DNA from: Planctomycetota bacterium
GTDB lineage: Bacteria > Planctomycetota > Planctomycetia > Pirellulales > Pirellulaceae
DNA length: 64,000 nt
NCBI GenBank assembly: GCA_014238905.1
Contig: JABAAE010000003.1
Span: 124,001-188,000, forward strand
Direction of reading: 5' to 3'
In this document: one piece after another, positions 9,585 through 18,532 of the stretch
Numbering within the stretch: the first letter of the stretch is position 1
How the letters are laid out: each line of letters opens with the position of its first letter
Notes under the pieces: generated by a model
What the model saw: the letters and a program-made list of their open reading frames with translations, nothing else
The model's database searches: none
Told to the model about the DNA's origin: nothing
Translations under genes and position numbers: made by a program

Positions 9585-10130
9585 CTAGGACGAGGCTTTT
9601 CCTGGTTTCAGTTTCACATGCTCACCATCGTATCGTACTCCCTTGCCTTTGTAAGGCTCTGGTTTCCGAACCGCTCTCACCTCGGCTGCAAATTGGCCCA
9701 CCCGCTGCTTATCACAACCTTGGACCACAATATGAGTCTGATCAGGGCAGGTCACCTTGAGATCGTCCGGGATCTCCTTCTTGATTTCATTGGCAAAACC
9801 GACTCGCAAGGCCAACTGCTTACCCTGGATCGAGCAAACATAACCCACACCAACGACTTCCAACTTCTTCTCGTAACCATCCCTCACGCCGAGGACCATG
9901 TTATTCACCAGCGCCCGAGTCAAACCGTGCAAAGCTCGGCTGACACGATCATCATTTTTCCGCTTGACGAGAATAATCTTGCCGCTTTCTTCAAGTTCCA
10001 GCGTCACTTCAGGCCGCACCTTGATCGGTGGCAACTTTCCCTTTGGCCCTTCGGCCGCGAAAAGCTGGCCATCCAAGGAGATTTTTACACCTTCCGGGAC
10101 GGTTACTGGTTTGTTTCCAACTCGAGACAT
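9585..10130 (-). CDS. rplF: 50S ribosomal protein L6
   Basis: Large-subunit protein uL6, near the factor-binding site. It starts SRVGNKPVTVPEGVKI, has the duplicated alpha-beta domain, and ends with the signature PEPYKGKGVRYDGEHVKLKPGKA. Its 181 residues are of usual length. It lies between rpsH and rplR as in the standard spc operon. Confidence 0.95.
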   Translation of the reverse strand: MSRVGNKPVTVPEGVKISLDGQLFAAEGPKGKLPPIKVRPEVTLELEESGKIILVKRKNDDRVSRALHGLTRALVNNMVLGVRDGYEKKLEVVGVGYVCSIQGKQLALRVGFANEIKKEIPDDLKVTCPDQTHIVVQGCDKQRVGQFAAEVRAVRKPEPYKGKGVRYDGEHVKLKPGKASS

Positions 10131-10212
10131 TTGTTTTCTCAGTTCCTAGCCAGCGGTTGACCTGCGATGTTAAAACAGTCGCGTCTATTGCTGGATTCAG
10201 TTTTCAGAATAA

Positions 10213-10614
10213 TTACCAAATTTCGGCGAGCACCTCGCCACCGATGCCTTTTTGGCGAGCTTCCCGATCACTTACCACACCCTGACTGGTGCTAATAATC
10301 TGAATGCCCAAACCATTTAAAACGGGCCGCAAATCTTTCGATTTGGAATAGACTCGCCGACCAGGTTTGCTCACACGTTTAATGTGCCTAATTACTTTTT
10401 CACCGGTGTTGCCATACTTCAGTTCTAACCGAATCTGAGAGACCGGTGCCGCTTCATCGGCAACGACTTCCCAGTCCCAAATGAATCCTTCCCTCTTGAG
10501 AACTTCTGCAACGCCGCGTTTTAGCTTCGATACTGACATTTCAACGGTTTGTCGCTCCACCATGATGGCGTTGCGAATCCGAGTCAGCATATCTGCGATG
10601 GGATCAGTTAACAT
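10213..10614 (-). CDS. rpsH: 30S ribosomal protein S8
   Basis: Small-subunit protein uS8, a central-domain 16S rRNA binder and in many bacteria the translational repressor of the spc operon. [16 protein letters not shown] is the standard N-terminus, so I choose the ATG at 10614 and not the earlier in-frame start at 10650, which would overlap rpsN. The C-terminal [19 protein letters not shown] motif is intact. The length is 133 residues. Confidence 0.95.
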   Translation of the reverse strand: MLTDPIADMLTRIRNAIMVERQTVEMSVSKLKRGVAEVLKREGFIWDWEVVADEAAPVSQIRLELKYGNTGEKVIRHIKRVSKPGRRVYSKSKDLRPVLNGLGIQIISTSQGVVSDREARQKGIGGEVLAEIW

Positions 10615-10627
10615 TATGCCCGTTCCT

Positions 10628-10813
10628 CTACCAACTTGCTTTACGTACACCGGGAATCAAACCTTGATCTGCCATCTTTCGAAAGCAGATGCGGCAAATC
10701 CCAAACTTGCGGTAAACGCTTTTCGGGCGTCCACACAATTTACATCGCCTCTCTTGGCGAGTCGAAAACTTTGGCTCTCGTAAAGCCTTGGCAATTTTTG
10801 ATTTTCGTGCCAC
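10628..10813 (-). CDS. rpsN: 30S ribosomal protein S14, zinc-binding (type Z)
   Basis: The 61-residue form of uS14 with two CxxC pairs, CKLCGRP and CRICFRK, that hold one zinc ion. Bacteria with zinc-limited adaptation often carry a second cysteine-free S14 elsewhere; only the zinc form is in this window. It keeps the normal rplE-rpsN-rpsH order, with a 44-bp gap after rplE and 13 bp to rpsH. Confidence 0.95.
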   Translation of the reverse strand: MARKSKIAKALREPKFSTRQERRCKLCGRPKSVYRKFGICRICFRKMADQGLIPGVRKASW

Positions 10814-10857
10814 TGATTACCTTATCAAGTAAGACCGTATTGTTTGGTTACCGTCGT

Positions 10858-11421
10858 TCAATTCTGTTCATTCGCATCAACCGCCTTAAAAGGCAAGCCA
10901 AAACGACTCAACAATTCCAAGCCTGCTTCATTTGACTCCGCACTCGTCACAATGCAAATGTTCATACCCTGCACCCGTGTGAATTTATCCGGATTCAACT
11001 CAGGGAACACTGTGTATTCATTCAAACCCAAACTGTAGTTACCCTGCCCATCAAAGGCTGTTCGACTGATACCGCGAAAGTCACGAACTCTCGGCAATGC
11101 CAAACTGATCAAACGGTCAAGGAATTCATACATCTTGGCTCGACGCAAAGTCACTTTGCAACCGATCCCCTGCCCTTCCCGCAACCGAAAGTTCGCTACG
11201 GACTTTCGAGCTTTGGTAATGACTGGTTTTTGCCCGGCAATCAACGCCATCGAGGCGGCAGCATCTTCAAGGTGTTTTTTCTCACCTACGGCACTGCCAA
11301 CACCCATATTGATGATGATTTTCTCGATACGCGGAATCTGATGCAGGTTCTTCAACCCCAACAAATCCACCATCGCGGGACAAATCTCGTTATCGAATTT
11401 TTCTTTTAGTCTTGGGACCAT
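10858..11421 (-). CDS. rplE: 50S ribosomal protein L5
   Basis: Large-subunit protein uL5, which binds 5S rRNA and contacts P-site tRNA. It has the [18 protein letters not shown] segment, the [19 protein letters not shown] basic stretch, and [20 protein letters not shown] near the C-terminus. At 187 residues it is complete, with no extra N-terminal KOW domain. Only ten bases separate it from rplN: the rplX gene that normally stands between them is absent. No strong Shine-Dalgarno is visible before its ATG. Confidence 0.95.
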   Translation of the reverse strand: MVPRLKEKFDNEICPAMVDLLGLKNLHQIPRIEKIIINMGVGSAVGEKKHLEDAAASMALIAGQKPVITKARKSVANFRLREGQGIGCKVTLRRAKMYEFLDRLISLALPRVRDFRGISRTAFDGQGNYSLGLNEYTVFPELNPDKFTRVQGMNICIVTSAESNEAGLELLSRFGLPFKAVDANEQN

Positions 11422-11431
11422 TTTTATCAGC

Positions 11432-11800
11432 TCAAATCACTTCGTTAGCCAGGCTAACGATCTTCATGAAATTGTTATCCCGCAGTTCGCGAGCGACGGC
11501 ACCAAAAATCCGGGTTCCACGGGGATTCCGATCATTATCGATAATCACCGCAGCATTCCCATCAAACTTGATATAGCTGCCATCTTTTCGACGCGTGGGT
11601 TGTTTACAGCGAACAATCACCGCCCGCACGATCGACTTCTTCTTGATTTCACTTCCCGGTATAACGCTTTTCACGCTACAAACGATAACGTCACCCAGAC
11701 CTGCGAACCGGCGCCGGGATCCCCCCAGAACCTTGATGCACATGATCTCACGTGCACCCGTGTTATCCGCTACGTTTAACCTTGTTTCTTGTTGAATCAT
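11432..11800 (-). CDS. rplN: 50S ribosomal protein L14
   Basis: Large-subunit protein uL14, at the subunit interface. The 122-residue sequence has [19 protein letters not shown] at the start, the signature [18 protein letters not shown], and the C-terminal [15 protein letters not shown]. It is complete and of the standard length. A 97-bp gap separates it from rpsQ, and rplE follows after ten bases. Confidence 0.96.
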   Translation of the reverse strand: MIQQETRLNVADNTGAREIMCIKVLGGSRRRFAGLGDVIVCSVKSVIPGSEIKKKSIVRAVIVRCKQPTRRKDGSYIKFDGNAAVIIDNDRNPRGTRIFGAVARELRDNNFMKIVSLANEVI

Positions 11801-11897
11801 TGTCTCTTGGCTTTCAATACCGAACCCGACAAGGTGCCGATTCAGCTTACAGTTCTTATCGAGCTATTCCAATCAATCAATCCGCACTCGAATCGGA

Positions 11898-12278
11898 CTA
11901 TTCAGCCGCTCCGTTTCCTTCGCTGGCATCACTTCCTTCAACGCTTGCCTGATCTGCGTCAGCGGGCGAATCTTCGGCCACTGCAACTTGGTCCGCGGAT
12001 TTCCTTGCTGCTCGAAGAGCTGCCACGTCCACTTCCCGACTCTTTTCGACAACCTTCACCAAATCCCAACGCTTCGTCTTTGACATTGGCCGAGACTCAA
12101 TAATTTCAACCGTGTCTCCCGCGCCAGACTGGTTATCTTCATCATGAACGTAACAAACCGTCCGAGCACGAATGTATTTCCCATACTTCGGATGACGTTT
12201 TTTACGAGGAATCTCGACAACCCGTGTCTTGGACATCTTGTCGCTTTTAACAACTCCAACGGCAACTCGTTTGGGCAT
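11898..12278 (-). CDS. rpsQ: 30S ribosomal protein S17 with acidic C-terminal extension
   Basis: The first 80 or so residues are a normal uS17: [19 protein letters not shown], then [17 protein letters not shown] and [18 protein letters not shown]. Most S17 proteins end soon after this; here about 45 more residues follow, rich in Ala, Ser, Asp and Glu (for example [20 protein letters not shown]). The tail is low-complexity and probably disordered. It is in one open frame with the S17 core, so it is an extension and not a neighbouring gene. Role of the tail is unknown. Confidence 0.93.
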   Translation of the reverse strand: MPKRVAVGVVKSDKMSKTRVVEIPRKKRHPKYGKYIRARTVCYVHDEDNQSGAGDTVEIIESRPMSKTKRWDLVKVVEKSREVDVAALRAARKSADQVAVAEDSPADADQASVEGSDASEGNGAAE

Positions 12279-12295
12279 TTTTCTATTCCGAAGTC

Positions 12296-12511
12296 CTAAT
12301 TTGTTTCTTCTGTTGTTTTGGCCGCCATCAAGCGTTCATTCTGAACAGTCTTGATACGGGCAATTAATCGGCGATTTCGCTTCAACTCAGTCGGCACATC
12401 CAACTTTTCGGTCTGCGACTGAATCGTCAATCGAAACAGCGACTGGCTCGTATCTTTCAACGTAGCCACCAACTGATCATCACTCATTTCACGTAATTCT
12501 TTGGCTTCCAT
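12296..12511 (-). CDS. rpmC: 50S ribosomal protein L29
   Basis: Large-subunit protein uL29, at the exit tunnel near the trigger factor and SRP docking site. The 71-residue helical-hairpin protein has [17 protein letters not shown] and the later basic segment [18 protein letters not shown], both typical. It is in the standard position between rplP and rpsQ with short gaps on both sides. Confidence 0.93.
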   Translation of the reverse strand: MEAKELREMSDDQLVATLKDTSQSLFRLTIQSQTEKLDVPTELKRNRRLIARIKTVQNERLMAAKTTEETN

Positions 12512-12542
12512 AGTCGACCAATCAATCGTTTACCAACTTGAC

Positions 12543-12965
12543 CTATTCCATCGTCCGCTTTTTAACCATTTTCACCCGAAAAGGCATCTTATGAGCCAGC
12601 CTGGCAAAACAAATCTTCGCCTGCTGCTCCGTAACATTTCCCAATTCGTATAAAATCGTTCCAGGCTTCACCGTCGCCACCCAAAACTCCGGCTCTCCCT
12701 TACCTTTACCCATTCGGGTTTCAAGGGGAGTCGACGTAATGGACCGATGCGGAAAAACTCTAATGAAGAGCCTTCCACCGCCACCACGAACATATTGTTG
12801 AGCTGCGATACGCCCAGCTTCGATCGTTTGCGCCTTAAGCCAACCAGGCTCAAGAGACATCAGGCCGTAGTCACCGAAAACAACTTTGTTTCCGCGACTC
12901 GCGTTACCTTTTATACGACCTCTTTGGACTTTTCGGTGCTTGACCCTTTTCGGCATCAGCGCCAT
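12543..12965 (-). CDS. rplP: 50S ribosomal protein L16
   Basis: Large-subunit protein uL16, next to the peptidyl transferase and A-site. [17 protein letters not shown], then [24 protein letters not shown] in the middle and [17 protein letters not shown] near the C-terminus are diagnostic. I use the first ATG (12965, MALMPKRV), which overlaps the end of rpsC by 62 bases; the ATG three codons later (12956) is the alternative. The length is 140 residues. Confidence 0.95.
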   Translation of the reverse strand: MALMPKRVKHRKVQRGRIKGNASRGNKVVFGDYGLMSLEPGWLKAQTIEAGRIAAQQYVRGGGGRLFIRVFPHRSITSTPLETRMGKGKGEPEFWVATVKPGTILYELGNVTEQQAKICFARLAHKMPFRVKMVKKRTME

Positions 12966-13620
12966 CTTCTTGGTCTCCGTCGTACATACCTTTGTTGATC
13001 CATACCTGAATGCCGATATGACCTTGTGGGGTCATGGCTTCGACAAACCCATAATCGATTTTCGCCCGCAATGTACTTAGCGGGATAGAACCGGCAATCT
13101 GCTTCTCTCGACGAGCCATTTCGGCTCCACCGAGACGACCAGCTAATTGTATCTTAATCCCTTTGGCCCCAGCATCCATTGATTCCTCAATAGCTCGCTT
13201 CATGGTCCGTCGGAATGCAGCCCGTTTCTGCAATTGTTCGGCCACTTTTTCTGCCACCAACTGGGCATAAAGTTCCGGACGGGATAGTTCCTCAATCTTC
13301 AAATTAACTCGGCGTCCAATCAAATTCTGCAGCTCATCCTGCAACAACTCGACCTCCTGCCCTTTTTTTCCGATAATCAATCCTGGTCGGGCAACAAAGA
13401 GCACAACCTTCACCTCATCGCGGGTCCTCTCGACTTCAATTCGATCGATACCCGCGGCTCTATATTCCCGCGACTTCTTCGGGTGATTTTTGACAAAATC
13501 CCGAATCTTCTTGTCTTCGACCAGCAGCGTTGAAAACTCTTCCTTGGAGGCATACCAGCGGCTTTTCCAGCCCACCATTACCCCGGTTCGAAAACCTACT
13601 GGATTTACTTTTTGTCCCAT
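12904..13620 (-). CDS. rpsC: 30S ribosomal protein S3
   Basis: Small-subunit protein uS3, at the mRNA entry tunnel. The N-terminus [14 protein letters not shown], the KH domain with [16 protein letters not shown] and the C-terminal domain with [20 protein letters not shown] are all present. At 238 residues it is complete. The last 20 residues form a charged tail ([12 protein letters not shown] and a Lys/Arg end) that is encoded within the start of rplP. Confidence 0.96.
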   Translation of the reverse strand: MGQKVNPVGFRTGVMVGWKSRWYASKEEFSTLLVEDKKIRDFVKNHPKKSREYRAAGIDRIEVERTRDEVKVVLFVARPGLIIGKKGQEVELLQDELQNLIGRRVNLKIEELSRPELYAQLVAEKVAEQLQKRAAFRRTMKRAIEESMDAGAKGIKIQLAGRLGGAEMARREKQIAGSIPLSTLRAKIDYGFVEAMTPQGHIGIQVWINKGMYDGDQEDGADAEKGQAPKSPKRSYKR

Positions 13621-13641
13621 CTTGTTTTCCTGCCTTGTTTC

Positions 13642-13989
13642 CTACGCTTCATCCAACGTCACATGGATATGTGCCGTTCTTTTCTTAATCATGAATGCCA
13701 TTCCGCGAGCACGAGGACGAATCCGCTTAAACATCGGCCCACCGTCCACACGCACTTCGCTGATATATAAATCCTCAGCCGAAACAGTCCGGCCAGGATT
13801 CTGCTCCGGATCCTGAGCATTACCCAGAGCACTCTGAATCACTTTCTCAAGCATCCTCGCGCCTCGCTGCGGTTGAAACTTCAGAATATCCAAAGCCTCA
13901 TCTGCCAACTTGCCACGGACCATATCGGCGAGTGGACGAACCTTTCTCGCGCTAATCCGAGCATGTCTGTGCAATGCGTTAAAAGCCAT
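13642..13989 (-). CDS. rplV: 50S ribosomal protein L22
   Basis: Large-subunit protein uL22, whose beta-hairpin lines the exit tunnel. The 115-residue sequence has HRHARISARKVRPLADMVRG, a hairpin region, and the C-terminal FKRIRPRARGMAFMIKKRTAH signature in the last third. It lies 21 bp before rpsC and 14 bp after rpsS, the usual S10-operon order. Confidence 0.95.
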   Translation of the reverse strand: MAFNALHRHARISARKVRPLADMVRGKLADEALDILKFQPQRGARMLEKVIQSALGNAQDPEQNPGRTVSAEDLYISEVRVDGGPMFKRIRPRARGMAFMIKKRTAHIHVTLDEA

Positions 13990-14003
13990 ATGATCAACTC
14001 CGC

Positions 14004-14273
14004 TTACTTTTTCTGTCTACCGCCATGACCTTTGAACGTTCTGGTGGGAGCAAACTCACCAAGCTTATGCCCCACCATGTCCTCGGTCACCATCAATTTC
14101 ACATGCATCCGTCCGTTATGAACCATAAACGTATGCCCCACAAACTCCGGAACTATCGTGCATGCCCGCGACCAGGTTTTTAACGGTTCTTTACTACCGG
14201 CCTCGTCCATCTTCTGGATTTTGTAAAAAACCTTTGGGTCCACATACGGACCTTTTTTCGCTGAACGACTCAC
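14004..14273 (-). CDS. rpsS: 30S ribosomal protein S19
   Basis: Small-subunit protein uS19 in the head domain. [19 protein letters not shown], the middle segment [20 protein letters not shown] and the end [16 protein letters not shown] are standard. The length of 89 residues is normal, and it is placed nine bases after rplB. Confidence 0.96.
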   Translation of the reverse strand: MSRSAKKGPYVDPKVFYKIQKMDEAGSKEPLKTWSRACTIVPEFVGHTFMVHNGRMHVKLMVTEDMVGHKLGEFAPTRTFKGHGGRQKK

Positions 14274-14282
14274 TAATCAATC

Positions 14283-15143
14283 CTATTTTTTCAATGCCAA
14301 AACACCGTACCGCCGCGAACGACGACGACGAACAATTGCCGCGTTTGACGGCTTCCGCTTTTGCCGAGTAGGACCACCTTTTGCCGGAACACCAGAAGGA
14401 CTCACTGGGTGTCGACCACCCTTGGTTCGCCCTTCACCACCACCATGCGGGTGATCGATGGGATTCATCGCAGTTCCCCGAACATGAGGTCGCCGACCAA
14501 GCCATCGCTTACGCCCCGCTTTACCGAGACGCACACTACTGTGCTCGGAGTTACCCACCTTACCAATCGTTGCTCGGCAAGCCGCGGGAATACGTCGAAT
14601 CTCTCCACTTGGCAAAGATATCTGTGCCCAATTACCTTCACGAGCCATTAACGTCGCACCAGTCCCAGCACTTCGACACAACGCAGCCCCTTGGCCCGCC
14701 CGCATCTCAATTGCGTGAACTTCAGTCGACAAAGGAATACTCTTAAGCGGCATACAGCAACCCAACTTTGGAGGTGCTTCGTTACCACTGACCACTTCGT
14801 CGCCCGCCTGCAAACCATCCGGAGCGAGAATATACCGTTTCTCACCGTCAGCATAGTAAAGCAACGCGATACGAGCACTTCGATTTGGATCATACTGCAC
14901 GGAATTCACCTTCGCAGGCACACCGTCTTTGTCTCGTTTAAAATCGATCAACCGATACATCCGCTTGTGACCACCGCCACGGTGGCGAACGGTAATTTTC
15001 CCTTGATTGTTTCGACCACCCGTTTTACGAATAGGACGAAGCAAACTCCTCTCGGGCGAGGCCCCTGGAGTCAACTCGGCAAAGTCACTCACACTGGCGT
15101 TTCGCCGCCCAGCGGATGTCGGTTTATATTTTCGAATACCCAT
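14283..15143 (-). CDS. rplB: 50S ribosomal protein L2
   Basis: Large-subunit protein uL2, required for subunit association and peptidyl transfer. [14 protein letters not shown] at the N-terminus, [20 protein letters not shown], and the C-terminal loop [20 protein letters not shown] that carries the conserved histidine are all intact. The length of 286 residues is slightly over the usual 270-277. Confidence 0.97.
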   Translation of the reverse strand: MGIRKYKPTSAGRRNASVSDFAELTPGASPERSLLRPIRKTGGRNNQGKITVRHRGGGHKRMYRLIDFKRDKDGVPAKVNSVQYDPNRSARIALLYYADGEKRYILAPDGLQAGDEVVSGNEAPPKLGCCMPLKSIPLSTEVHAIEMRAGQGAALCRSAGTGATLMAREGNWAQISLPSGEIRRIPAACRATIGKVGNSEHSSVRLGKAGRKRWLGRRPHVRGTAMNPIDHPHGGGEGRTKGGRHPVSPSGVPAKGGPTRQKRKPSNAAIVRRRRSRRYGVLALKK

Positions 15144-15155
15144 TTAGCCCAACCT

Positions 15156-15479
15156 TTAGAAGAAGTCTATGCGATGCTCACCATCGAGCGTGACAATTGC
15201 CTTCTTCCAGCTTTTTGTCTTTCCTTGTCGATATCGATGTCGACGCGGTTTCCCTTTTCGGTTCTGAGTAGCCACCCGAACCACCTTTACCTCAAACAAC
15301 TCTTCAACGGCACGTCGCACGTCGCACTTTGTTGCCAAAGGATTGATCTCAAACGCGTACTGATTCAACTCATTGGATTGCTGCATCCCTTTTTCGGTCA
15401 CTAAAGGCCGAAAAAGAATCTGATGCGAGTCCAGTTCCATCTTAGTCTTGGACCCACTAGGGGGAGCTATATTCGCCAT
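15156..15479 (-). CDS. rplW: 50S ribosomal protein L23
   Basis: Large-subunit protein uL23, the trigger factor and SRP docking site at the tunnel exit. The core ILFRPLVTEKGMQQSNELNQ, then FEINPLATKCDVRRAVEELF and KVVRVATQNRKGKPRR are typical. The first ATG at 15479 gives 107 residues with a 13-residue N-terminal lead (MANIAPPSGSKTK); an internal ATG at 15440 (MELDSHQ) would give a length closer to the family. Only two bases separate it from rplD. Confidence 0.93.
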   Translation of the reverse strand: MANIAPPSGSKTKMELDSHQILFRPLVTEKGMQQSNELNQYAFEINPLATKCDVRRAVEELFEVKVVRVATQNRKGKPRRHRYRQGKTKSWKKAIVTLDGEHRIDFF

Positions 15480-15481
15480 CG

Positions 15482-16138
15482 TTACGCCTCAACCTCTGTT
15501 TCAGTCTTCACACCGGACTTGATCGCATCCAAAGCTTCCCGCGTCACCAACATCACCTTGGGACGCAGCACGCTAAGAGCATTCAAATCAGCAACCGGTG
15601 AAACCGACACCCCCGGAATATTCCGAGCACTCTTATAAACACCGGCATCGTAAGATGCCGTGGTAACCAACGTCGAGCTACCACTAATCTTCAAAGCCGC
15701 CAAAACGCCGGCCATTTGACTTGTCTTCGGCTCGTCGAAAGAAAGCCCCTCAATCACAAGCACCTGCTCATCCTGAATCTTTCCAGCAATGGCCATCCTC
15801 GTCGCAGCACGCACGGCCTTGCGGTTCAACCGATAACTGTAATCTCGAGGACGCTTGGCAAAAATATGACCACCACCCCGTCGCAAGCCACTCCTTCGTG
15901 AACCCGCTCTCGCGTTACCAGTCCCCTTTTGGCGGTACATCTTCTTCGTTGAACCGGCCACCTCTGCTCGACTCTTTGACTTATGCGAACCCTGACGGGC
16001 CGACGCCTGATACATCACAACCACATCATGCAGCAACTGCTTGTTAATGCTGGGAGCAATTTCCGCGGGGTCGATTTCGTACTTTCCGACTTCGGAACCC
16101 GACGTATCATAAACAGGAAGCGTTACCATTTTGATCAA
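15482..16138 (-). CDS. rplD: 50S ribosomal protein L4
   Basis: Large-subunit protein uL4, which reaches into the exit tunnel and in some bacteria represses its own operon. RQGSHKSKSRAEVAGSTKK, then YRQKGTGNARAGSRRSGLRR and the GGGHIFAKRPRDYSYRLNRK segment are diagnostic. The first ATG (16138) overlaps the rplC stop; an ATG three codons later (16129, MVTLPVYD) is equally good. The length is 218 residues. Confidence 0.95.
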   Translation of the reverse strand: MIKMVTLPVYDTSGSEVGKYEIDPAEIAPSINKQLLHDVVVMYQASARQGSHKSKSRAEVAGSTKKMYRQKGTGNARAGSRRSGLRRGGGHIFAKRPRDYSYRLNRKAVRAATRMAIAGKIQDEQVLVIEGLSFDEPKTSQMAGVLAALKISGSSTLVTTASYDAGVYKSARNIPGVSVSPVADLNALSVLRPKVMLVTREALDAIKSGVKTETEVEA

Positions 16139-16812
16139 ACCTTATTCGTTTCCTTGACGACGACAAACGAACCATTGGGCCCTGGGATTGCACCCTTGAC
16201 GACCAGCACATTGTTTTCCGTATCGACCTGAACGACTTTAACGTTCCTGGTCGTCACCTTCTCAGCCCCATACTGGCCGGCCATTTTCTTCCCTTTGAAC
16301 AGCCTGCTCGGCGAGGCACTCATTCCAGTACCCCCAGCATGACGATGGCACTTCTTTACGCCATGGGTCGCTCTTTGCCCAGAAAAATTGTGTCGCTTCA
16401 TGACACCAGCAAATCCGCGGCCTTTACTGTCACCGGTCACATCGACCGCAACCACACCATCTAGACAGTCAACCGCCAGCGTTCCACCGACTTCAGTGCC
16501 CTCAGCAGCACCACGAATTTCGCGTATAAACCTCTTCGGCTCGCACTCAGCCTTCTTCAGCAGGTCCCCATCTCGTGCACCCGCTCGCTTGCTTCCAATC
16601 GAAGCAACGTGGCCCCGCTCACTCTTGGAGGCCAACCTCCGGGGCTTATCCAGATACCCCAGTTGAACAGCTTCGTAACCATCTTTATCCAACGTTTTGA
16701 CCTGCAAAACATCACAAGGGCCAGCTTCGATGATCGTGACCGGAGTCAAATCACCGTTTTCGCTATACAACTGAGTCATACCGACCTTGCGGCCAAGTAT
16801 TCCCTTCGCCAT
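16135..16812 (-). CDS. rplC: 50S ribosomal protein L3
   Basis: Large-subunit protein uL3, which nucleates 23S rRNA assembly. GILGRKVGMTQLYSENGDL, the basic GDSKGRGFAGVMKRHNFSGQ loop and the following GVKKCHRHAGGTGMSASPSR stretch are typical. At 225 residues the length is within family range. It overlaps rplD by four bases and lies 120 bp after rpsJ, the widest gap in this part of the operon. Confidence 0.95.
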   Translation of the reverse strand: MAKGILGRKVGMTQLYSENGDLTPVTIIEAGPCDVLQVKTLDKDGYEAVQLGYLDKPRRLASKSERGHVASIGSKRAGARDGDLLKKAECEPKRFIREIRGAAEGTEVGGTLAVDCLDGVVAVDVTGDSKGRGFAGVMKRHNFSGQRATHGVKKCHRHAGGTGMSASPSRLFKGKKMAGQYGAEKVTTRNVKVVQVDTENNVLVVKGAIPGPNGSFVVVKETNKV

Positions 16813-16932
16813 GACAATTCGCCCTGTAAAAATGGTAACGCCCTACGGGAGACAACTCAAAAGAGAAACTTACCCGCAAAACTTCCGTTCATAAAAACAA
16901 TACTATCCAAAACAAACACCAAGTTTGCCCGA

Positions 16933-17262
16933 CTAACCTCTAGTCGTCGCTTTGATCTTGATATCAACACCTGCGGGAAGACTCAATTTATTGAGTGCTT
17001 CAATAGTTTTTGCCGTCGCCTGAACAATGTCGATCACTCGCTTGTGTGTTCGAATCTCGAATTGCTGACGTGACTTCTTGTTAACAAAAGGACTTGAAAT
17101 CACGGTATAACGTTCGATGCGAGTGGGAAGCGGGATTGGCCCATGGACTTCCGAGTGAGTTCTTTTGGCGGTATCAACGATTTCGAGAGCACTCTGATCT
17201 AAAATACCATGATCGTAGGCTTCCATTCGAATTCGAATTACTTCCTTTTGTTGACCTGCCAC
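16933..17262 (-). CDS. rpsJ: 30S ribosomal protein S10
   Basis: Small-subunit protein uS10 (also NusE in antitermination complexes) and first gene of the operon. The sequence has [20 protein letters not shown], the loop [20 protein letters not shown] and [20 protein letters not shown]. The start codon is GTG at 17262; no in-frame ATG fits. Its 109 residues are a few more than the usual 102. A promoter and a strong hairpin lie just upstream. The tuf, fusA and rpsL genes that often precede it are not here. Confidence 0.96.
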   Translation of the reverse strand: MAGQQKEVIRIRMEAYDHGILDQSALEIVDTAKRTHSEVHGPIPLPTRIERYTVISSPFVNKKSRQQFEIRTHKRVIDIVQATAKTIEALNKLSLPAGVDIKIKATTRG

Positions 17263-17304
17263 AGCTCATTTTCCGTCTAGATGTTCATTTATCAAATAGC
17301 AAAT

Positions 17305-17326
17305 CCCCAGCGATAAAGCACTGGGG
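17305..17326 (-). promoter_or_regulatory. Hairpin at 5' end of the ribosomal operon leader
   Basis: On the minus strand CCCCAGTG and CGCTGGGG pair around a CTTTAT loop (8 bp with one G-T pair). It begins right where transcription from the predicted promoter should start and lies about 45 bases before the rpsJ GTG. There is no T-tract, so an mRNA-stabilising or regulatory stem is more likely than a terminator. Confidence 0.6.
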
Positions 17327-17334
17327 AGGTAGTG

Positions 17335-17363
17335 AATTTAAGAGCTGACACCCGCTTCGTCAA
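17335..17363 (-). promoter_or_regulatory. Predicted sigma-70 promoter of the ribosomal operon
   Basis: On the minus strand TTGACG (17363-17358) and TAAATT (17340-17335) are exactly 17 bases apart, close to the consensus. Transcription would start near 17328, giving a leader of about 65 bases before rpsJ. This fits a strong housekeeping promoter. Confidence 0.65.
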
Positions 17364-17493
17364 CACCCAAAACCGTTAGGAAAGAAAAGTTATCGGCTTT
17401 TTTCCCGGATGAAACTAAGGTTGTTCCAGATCGTTCTCAAGATTGGCATAAAAAGTCTTACAGGAATCCCCAGCGGCAGAAGAAGCCTTTGCT

Positions 17494-18375
17494 TCAGGCC
17501 ACTTTTTCCTGAAATTCCCCGGGGAGCCGTGCCCTAGCCGTCGCCTCGGTTTTCGCAAACGTCTCGGCAGGTTTTTGGCACTCGATAAATAGGGAATCCG
17601 GTTTCCGAGGAACTCCCTCCAGTGCATCGAGCTGGTAGCCTGAGAACCCGGGAATTCGACTCTCATCCGCATCACAGATGCGAAAATCAGAAAATCCTAG
17701 GGAAAAAACCAATTCCCTGAGGCTGACACGATCATACATCCATCGATGAATCTCACCACTGCGGCGAAACTCGGCTTCGTCAAGAGTTTCAGAATGATGC
17801 CCCCAAAGCCAACCCGCTAGTTTTTTCTTGATTTTGCCGAGAATTTTCGAGAAAACAGGTGCCCGCCGGCCTTCGGAAGCTTGGGCAGACTGTGCATTTT
17901 CAATTTCCGAGCCGAGACGAGACCGGAGAAATTCCTTATTAATAGCGTCCGGATCCGAAATGGCCCTTCCCATAGCACCTCCGGACGAAGTTCTCACCAT
18001 TTGGTCGATTAACTCAAGCTTCATCCAGGAATAGTCAGCCATGTTGATCGGTTCCGGGGTCTCCCAAGCGGCCTGTAACTTGCCCAAATATAACTTGGCA
18101 ATTTGTTCCAAATCTGGCACTGCGATGCGAAGATAGCCAGCCGGCTTCAATACTCGAAAGCACTCTCCCAGCATTTTTCGACCGCATTGCGGAGAAAGGT
18201 GCTCCAGAACATGGGAGTGATAAACCGCATCTGCAGAATTATTCTCCAATGGAACACCGTTGATCAAATCAGCCGCCTTAACTTCATCTGAAAAAGGGAC
18301 CAGGTCCAAATTGACCCAATCCGAATGAAAATGACGGCCGCATCCAAGGTTGACCAGTTTTTGGCCCGCTGACAT
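17494..18375 (-). CDS. Class I SAM-dependent methyltransferase
   Basis: The N-terminal third is a Rossmann methyltransferase: motif I KLVNLGCGRHFHSDWVNLDL, then ADAVYHSHVLEHL and a post-motif segment ECFRVLKPAGYLRIAVPDLE. This is the type often found in glycan or lipid decoration clusters. The remainder (about 190 residues) has a basic segment KILGKIKKKLAGWLWG and a conserved-looking RWMYDRVSLRELVFSLGF block that fits a methyltransferase C-terminal lobe. I choose the ATG at 18375, with GGAG upstream; the frame is open to a TTG at 18423. The substrate is unknown. The next gene upstream is also a methyltransferase of a different family. Confidence 0.75.
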   Translation of the reverse strand: MSAGQKLVNLGCGRHFHSDWVNLDLVPFSDEVKAADLINGVPLENNSADAVYHSHVLEHLSPQCGRKMLGECFRVLKPAGYLRIAVPDLEQIAKLYLGKLQAAWETPEPINMADYSWMKLELIDQMVRTSSGGAMGRAISDPDAINKEFLRSRLGSEIENAQSAQASEGRRAPVFSKILGKIKKKLAGWLWGHHSETLDEAEFRRSGEIHRWMYDRVSLRELVFSLGFSDFRICDADESRIPGFSGYQLDALEGVPRKPDSLFIECQKPAETFAKTEATARARLPGEFQEKVA

Positions 18376-18532
18376 CCTTCTGATTCTCCATTGATGGCAC
18401 ACATCAGTTAAGTGAGTATTCAAGGGCCAAGCCAGCGGCCGACAACTTGAGACACTCCCGTTTGTTCACCGAATCCTGTTCGTAAATCGGCATCCTTCCC
18501 GACCAACCATTTTCACCGCAAAAACAACTGAC

